This document shows, piece by piece, positions 60,215 through 64,000 of a stretch of 64,000 nucleotides of DNA. The first letter of the stretch is position 1. Every line of letters starts with the position of its first letter. The stretch spans positions 14,827,001 through 14,891,000 of the forward strand of contig CM055882.1 in the NCBI GenBank assembly GCA_029582165.1. The letters are read 5' to 3'. The position numbers and the translations under genes are program-made. Source of the DNA: Portulaca oleracea. Taxonomy: Eukaryota; Streptophyta; Magnoliopsida; Caryophyllales; Portulacaceae. The notes under the pieces are model-generated. The model was not told where the DNA came from and ran no database searches. It worked only from the letters and a program-made list of their open reading frames with translations.

Positions 60215-60710
60215 GATCTGCCTCATTTCGCCGTGAGGTGGATCAAGGTCATGCACTTCATTTCGCCGTGGAGTGCAAGACCTGTGTCTGTATGGGTTGA
60301 CCTGCTTAGTTTCTTCCGTAAAGCCGGTCGGAGTCGATCCGCTTCATTTCGCCGTGAGGCGGATCTGGGGGGCATGCTTCATTTCGCCGTGAAGCATGAC
60401 AGGATGATGGGGTGGTCCACTTCATTTCGCCATGAGGCGGACCGAGGTGACGCGCTTCATTTCACCGTGAAGCGTGCCGTGATGATGAGGTGATCCACTT
60501 CATTTCGCCGTGAGGTGGATCGAGGTGACATGCTTCATTTCGCCGTGAAGCATGCCGTGATGATGAGGTGATCCACTTCATTTCGCCGTGAGGCGGACCG
60601 AGGTGACGCGCTTCATTTCGCCGTGAAGCGTGCCGTGATGATGAGGTGATCCACTTCATTTCGCCGTGAGGTGGATCGAGGTGACGTGCTTCATTTCGCC
60701 GTGAAGCATG
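60215..60710. repeat. Array of twelve hairpins with loop TTTCGCCG; 78-bp tandem units
   Basis: The word CTTCATTTCGCCGTGA (or close variant) occurs twelve times. From 60453 the unit is exactly 78 bp (60453, 60531, 60609, 60687) and holds two hairpins. Each copy is a palindrome with 7-11 paired bases around the loop TTTCGCCG (one TTTCGCCA, one TTTCACCG). Stem pairs include ATGCTTCA with TGAAGCAT, GATCCGCTTCA with TGAGGCGGATC, GATCCACTTCA with TGAGGTGGATC, and TGCACTTCA with TGGAGTGCA. It lies between the antisense gene and the PPT. Confidence 0.92.
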
Positions 60711-60959
60711 CCGTGACTTGTGTCTCTGTGCTGAAAAGGGTGTCATCGCATTGTGAAGGCCCGATGACGGCCACCGAAGATGAGTTCGTCTTTTTGTAAC
60801 CACCTGACGACCGACGTATCTCGTGCATTGTTCTGCAAAACAGAGAAGGAGGGCATCAGTTTATCTGAAAATCAGAGCGAATCAGAGAATTTACCTGTCA
60901 GTTGTGCTTTAGCTCTCGGAAATGGGCTTAAGTTTGCCATTGCTTCATGGGAAATGCTC

Positions 60960-61440
60960 GAATTGCATTGGGCCTGAACTTTGGGCCTGTTTCAGACATT
61001 AAACCCGTCTGAGTTGGCGCTCGAGATTGCTTTTGGGCTTGAAATGGAGCGACGAATTTGGGCCCATTTTGGCTCTGTAAACCCGTCTGGGTACTTGCAT
61101 TGGGCTTGCAATTGTAAGGCCCATTTTGGCTGCGATGAGCTTGGGCCTGCATTATGGCTCTGAAATGGCCTGCGAACCCGTCTGGGTTCCTGCATTGGGC
61201 CTGCAAATGCAAGGCCCATTTTCTACGACGCATTTGGGCCGGTATTTTTTTTTGCGCAAGGAACCCGTCTGGGGTCCTTTCTTTCTCTTTTTTTTTTTTC
61301 GGCCAATGCATGTGATTTTAGGATAGATTTTAGGATAGATTTTCGGCCAATGCATGCCTTCCATGATCCTAATGCTGGGACCCGCCGGTTGGCCACTTGT
61401 GTGGTGTGCATGCATCCACTCTCCTTATAAAAGGGGCCTC
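60960..61440 (+). promoter_or_regulatory. Promoter region of the antisense PMD gene
   Basis: TATAAAAGG at 61426-61434 lies 86 bp before the ATG at 61520. The preceding 300 bp (60968-61245) hold about eleven TGGGCC/TGGGCT or complementary GGCCCA/AGCCCA words, the Site II motif bound by TCP factors in plant promoters. AACCCGTCTGGGTT-type palindromes occur at about 61004, 61081, 61174 and 61260. Promoter activity is inferred. Confidence 0.55.
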
Positions 61441-61519
61441 TTCACACCCTCAATCACATATCTCATTCTTCCACTTCCTATTCTTGCTCAAAAAACATTC
61501 ATTCACTAGTTAGGAAACA

Positions 61520-64000
61520 ATGGTTAGAAAAGTTAGAGATCCGCCCGTTCAACCCCATGCAACAAACTGGGCACATGAAATGTCCTCCCGGCGAGCATGG
61601 ACTCCTAGGCCGGGTTGGGAACCGTCGATATTGGTGCCTGAACCGTGGAATCACATATGGCACAAGCATTCACATGTCCGGGTAATGTCTTCTTCCTGAC
61701 TCTGCTCTTTAATTATAGCACAAATTTGCAAGTAGAAATGTTTAATTCTAGCTTGTTGATTTAGCTAATAATAATGAAGTAATTTGTGTCGATTACCCGT
61801 ATCGAGCTTTAGAGAACCGAGGATGATAGGCCGTTTTTTTTAGGATAGAAAAAAACCGTCTCAGTTGGGCTGCAACTAGATGAAGGGTGAAATGCACGCG
61901 TGAGAGGCCCGTCCCTTTTTGGCGCTAAGAACCCGTCTGGGTTAATCCGAAAAATGAGCCCGTCTGCGTCTTGGCCCGTCGTCGAAGAACTCGTATGAGT
62001 TGGGCTGATGCGGCCCAACTCTTTTTTTTCCTTGCACGAACCCGTCTGAGTTGGGCTGATGCGGCCCAACTCTTTTTTTTCCTTGCACGAACCCGTTTGA
62101 GTTGGGCTGATGCGGCCCAACTCTTTTTTTTTCTTTGCAAGAACCCGTCTGAGTTGGGCTGATGCGGCCCAACCCTTTTTTTCCTTGCACGAACCCGTCT
62201 GCGTTTTTCCTTGGGTGGGCCGAAAAAAACGAGGCCCAACCCTCTTTTCCTTGGGTGGGCCGAAAAAAACGAGGGCCAACCTTTTTCCTTGTGAACCCGT
62301 CTGGGTGCGCTGAAAAAAGCGTGGCCCAACCCTCTTTTCCTTGGGTGGGCTGAAAAAGCGAGGCCCAACCCTTTTCTTCTTCTTGTGAACCCGTCTGGGT
62401 GGGCCGAAAAAAGCGAGGCCCAACCCTTTTTCCTTGAGAACCCGTCTGGGTGGGCCGAAAAAGCGAGGCCCAACCCTCTTTTCCTTGGGTGGGCCGAAAA
62501 AGCGAGGCCCAACCCTTTTCTTCTTGTGAACCCGTCTGGGTTTTTCCTTGGGTGGGCCGAATGATTTTTTTTAGCCCCCTAATTTAGTGGAAGTTCAATT
62601 TAGCTTTTGCTAAATTAGGGATCACTTGATAGTTTGCTGTAGGGACTTGTCTCTTTTTTTGAATTTTTATGGTGGATCCTCAGGAGGATTCCCTCAGAAC
62701 TGGTGGCAATATGCGGAAACCGATCAAGGTGGTGGAGCATTTTGCGGAAGATAATTGGGCGCTTGCACTTTTAGAAGAGTCGGGATTTGATCTCTTCTGG
62801 AAATGTGTCAAGGCCTGGGAACCTTGTACACCACGGGTGATGGGGCGTGCGCTTGCAGAGAGATTCTGGGATTCCACCAACACCTTCCACCTCCCTGTAG
62901 GAGAGATGGCCATATCCCCTGTCGACTTTGTGATGATTACCGGGCTACGTTGGGGTGGTCAAGATGTCGAATTCGACCCTGTTGTGCCGGATCAGGTGAT
63001 GGAATTATTAGAGCCTATGCTCGAACGGCGCCGATTTGGTCGAAAGATGAAGCTTTCTTATGGTTCCTTCGAGGATGTCATCACTTCTGTCGACTTCACT
63101 CATATGGATGAGTTTCAGCGTGGTTTCATTTTCTTGGCATATTTTATCTCTGCCACGATGTTTTCCAATCGAGGGGACGACGTTTATTTGACCTGGATGA
63201 AGAATCTCCTTGATCTAGAGCAGGTCATTCATCGGAACTGGGCAAAGGCTGCTTATGCTAACTTCATTCGTTGGCTTCGCATTGGTGTTCGGCCTGGCAC
63301 TGATGTGGACCCGTTCTTTGCACCGGAGAGTCCGCGGGAGATGAGCGGTCCGAGCATGTGGAAGGTGCTCGAGGTAATCTTCGAGACGCTTCTTTTTTAC
63401 ATGCATTTCTCTCTTTTTTATATCGTGAGTCTCGGTATTGACATATTTGCAGGTATGGGGGTATGAGTACATTAAGGGATTCACTATCCCTACCCGACAC
63501 GCCCGCATAAAGGCCGGCAGAACGGTGGCATAAAAACTACCTCGAGCAAAAGAAGAAACCATTTGGGAGCTTAGATGAGTTGCGCCGCATCTTGGATCAC
63601 CTTGAAGAGGTACATTTTTCATGTAATCTCTCTTGCATTTCTTTGGTGCTTATGTTTCCTTTACTTGTGCAGGATGATGTCAATTGGAATGCCTGGGTTG
63701 GCTTCGAGATTCCGCAAGACTTTATTCCCTCACGAAATACGGCGCATAGGGATAGCAGCTTGCGCTTGGTGATGGAGAGTCCGTCCGGTTGGGTCTGGAG
63801 TCTTGGTGAGAGACTTACAAGGCAAACCCTGGGCCATGAAATGTGGATAATACCATCAGACCCCCCCGAGACCATGCATGATCCGCGAGCCTTGCACGCC
63901 GAGGCGTTTGCAGCAGCTAAGGGGGGTTCCTGGTACACTAATCATGCATCAATGGCATCGCCCGACCAATTCTGGGAGGAATGGGAACAATATCGGGACC
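61520..64000 (+). CDS. Plant mobile domain (PMD) protein, antisense within gypsy element B; runs off window
   Basis: Probable exons: 61520-61681 (MVRKVRDPPVQPHATNWAHE and on), then one ending at 63373 whose start is either the ATG at 62669 or an acceptor near 62685, then 63453-63609, and 63673 to beyond 64000. The long exon has the PMD signature: an N-terminal helix region with SGFDLFWKCVKAWEP, FWDSTNTFHLPVGEMAISPV and DFVMITGLRWGG. PMD proteins include MAIN-like nuclear factors and many transposon-borne copies. A one-base shift lies near 63508-63511 (extra A in a short A run): the frame before it stops soon after, while the other frame continues with LDELRRILDHLEE and DDVNWNAWVGFE. So it is a pseudogene, or this is a sequence error. 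Extra antisense PMD ORFs are reported in Tat-lineage gypsy elements; position and strand fit. Confidence 0.7.
61928..62560. repeat. Two interleaved hairpin families in the putative PMD intron
   Basis: Family 1: GAGTTGGGC, spacer TGATGCG, GCCCAACTC, about four copies (61989-62180). Family 2: GGGTGGGCC, an A-rich spacer, then GGCCCAACCC (one bulged base), about seven copies (62205-62520). Between them AACCCGTCTGGGTT or variants occur about eleven times, and T-rich CTTTTTTTTCC runs separate units. The many ORFs here are artefacts of the repeats. No protein is encoded. Confidence 0.85.

Noticed and set aside
60215..60710. Regular repeats with constant words, CRISPR-like at first sight
   Set aside because: This is a plant genome, the units are directly contiguous 78-bp tandem repeats made of hairpins, and there are no unique spacers or cas genes.
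61809..62512. Long overlapping ORFs of about 200 codons on the minus strand
   Set aside because: Their repeated phrases are translations of the hairpin repeats in several frames; no frame is favoured and no domain is visible.

Overview
This window is nuclear DNA of a flowering plant, most likely a eudicot. Two intron-rich plant genes with GT-AG splicing can be assembled exon by exon, and the rest is a deep layer of plant transposable elements of many classes. The two genes are a complete 22-exon SEC31 COPII coat gene (19936-32386, + strand, 1105 aa) and a complete 8-exon MADS-box gene of the AGL15/AGL18 clade (42944-46677, + strand, 252 aa). A possible small S-protein-homologue gene (55197-55676) is the only other candidate host gene. 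I cannot name the species.

Left flank (1-19900): a Ty3/gypsy element of Tat/Ogre type on the minus strand (LTR 3010-4562, a primer site matching tRNA-Arg, and a gag-like ORF broken by a DNA transposon); a Tnt1-like Ty1/copia relic (about 5303-7385, minus); an old LTR remnant carrying two foldback DNA elements; a Helitron relic with helicase and RPA-like pieces and a recognisable 3' end; two LINE relics; and the first solo LTR of a Cassandra (5S-rRNA-bearing) TRIM element.

Middle (19900-47000): SEC31; then a degenerate copia element split by a non-autonomous CACTA element, which is itself split by a Cassandra solo LTR (three nesting levels, each junction supported by a target-site duplication); then the AGL15-like MADS gene, whose first intron carries a rearranged Cassandra element.

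Right flank (47000-64000): MITEs, a LINE 3' end, copia relics, an unidentified 292-codon ORF, a third Cassandra solo LTR and the S1-like ORF. It ends in a nested stack: copia RNase H, two Athila-like LTRs, then the 3' end of a second Tat/Ogre-like element on the minus strand (LTR 58965-60047, PPT 60048-60062). On the opposite strand of this element lies a multi-exon gene for a plant mobile domain (PMD) protein, with its own TATA box and many TGGGCY motifs.

The most unusual signal is in this last element. Twelve consecutive imperfect palindromes (60215-60710) share a near-invariant loop, TTTCGCCG, while their stems differ and stay base-paired through compensatory changes. Two further hairpin families fill the putative intron of the antisense PMD gene (61930-62560). 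The LTRs of the two Tat-like elements, and several unrelated LTRs in the window, each repeat their own short palindromic word. This looks like a hairpin-mosaic organisation that standard retrotransposon annotation does not explain.
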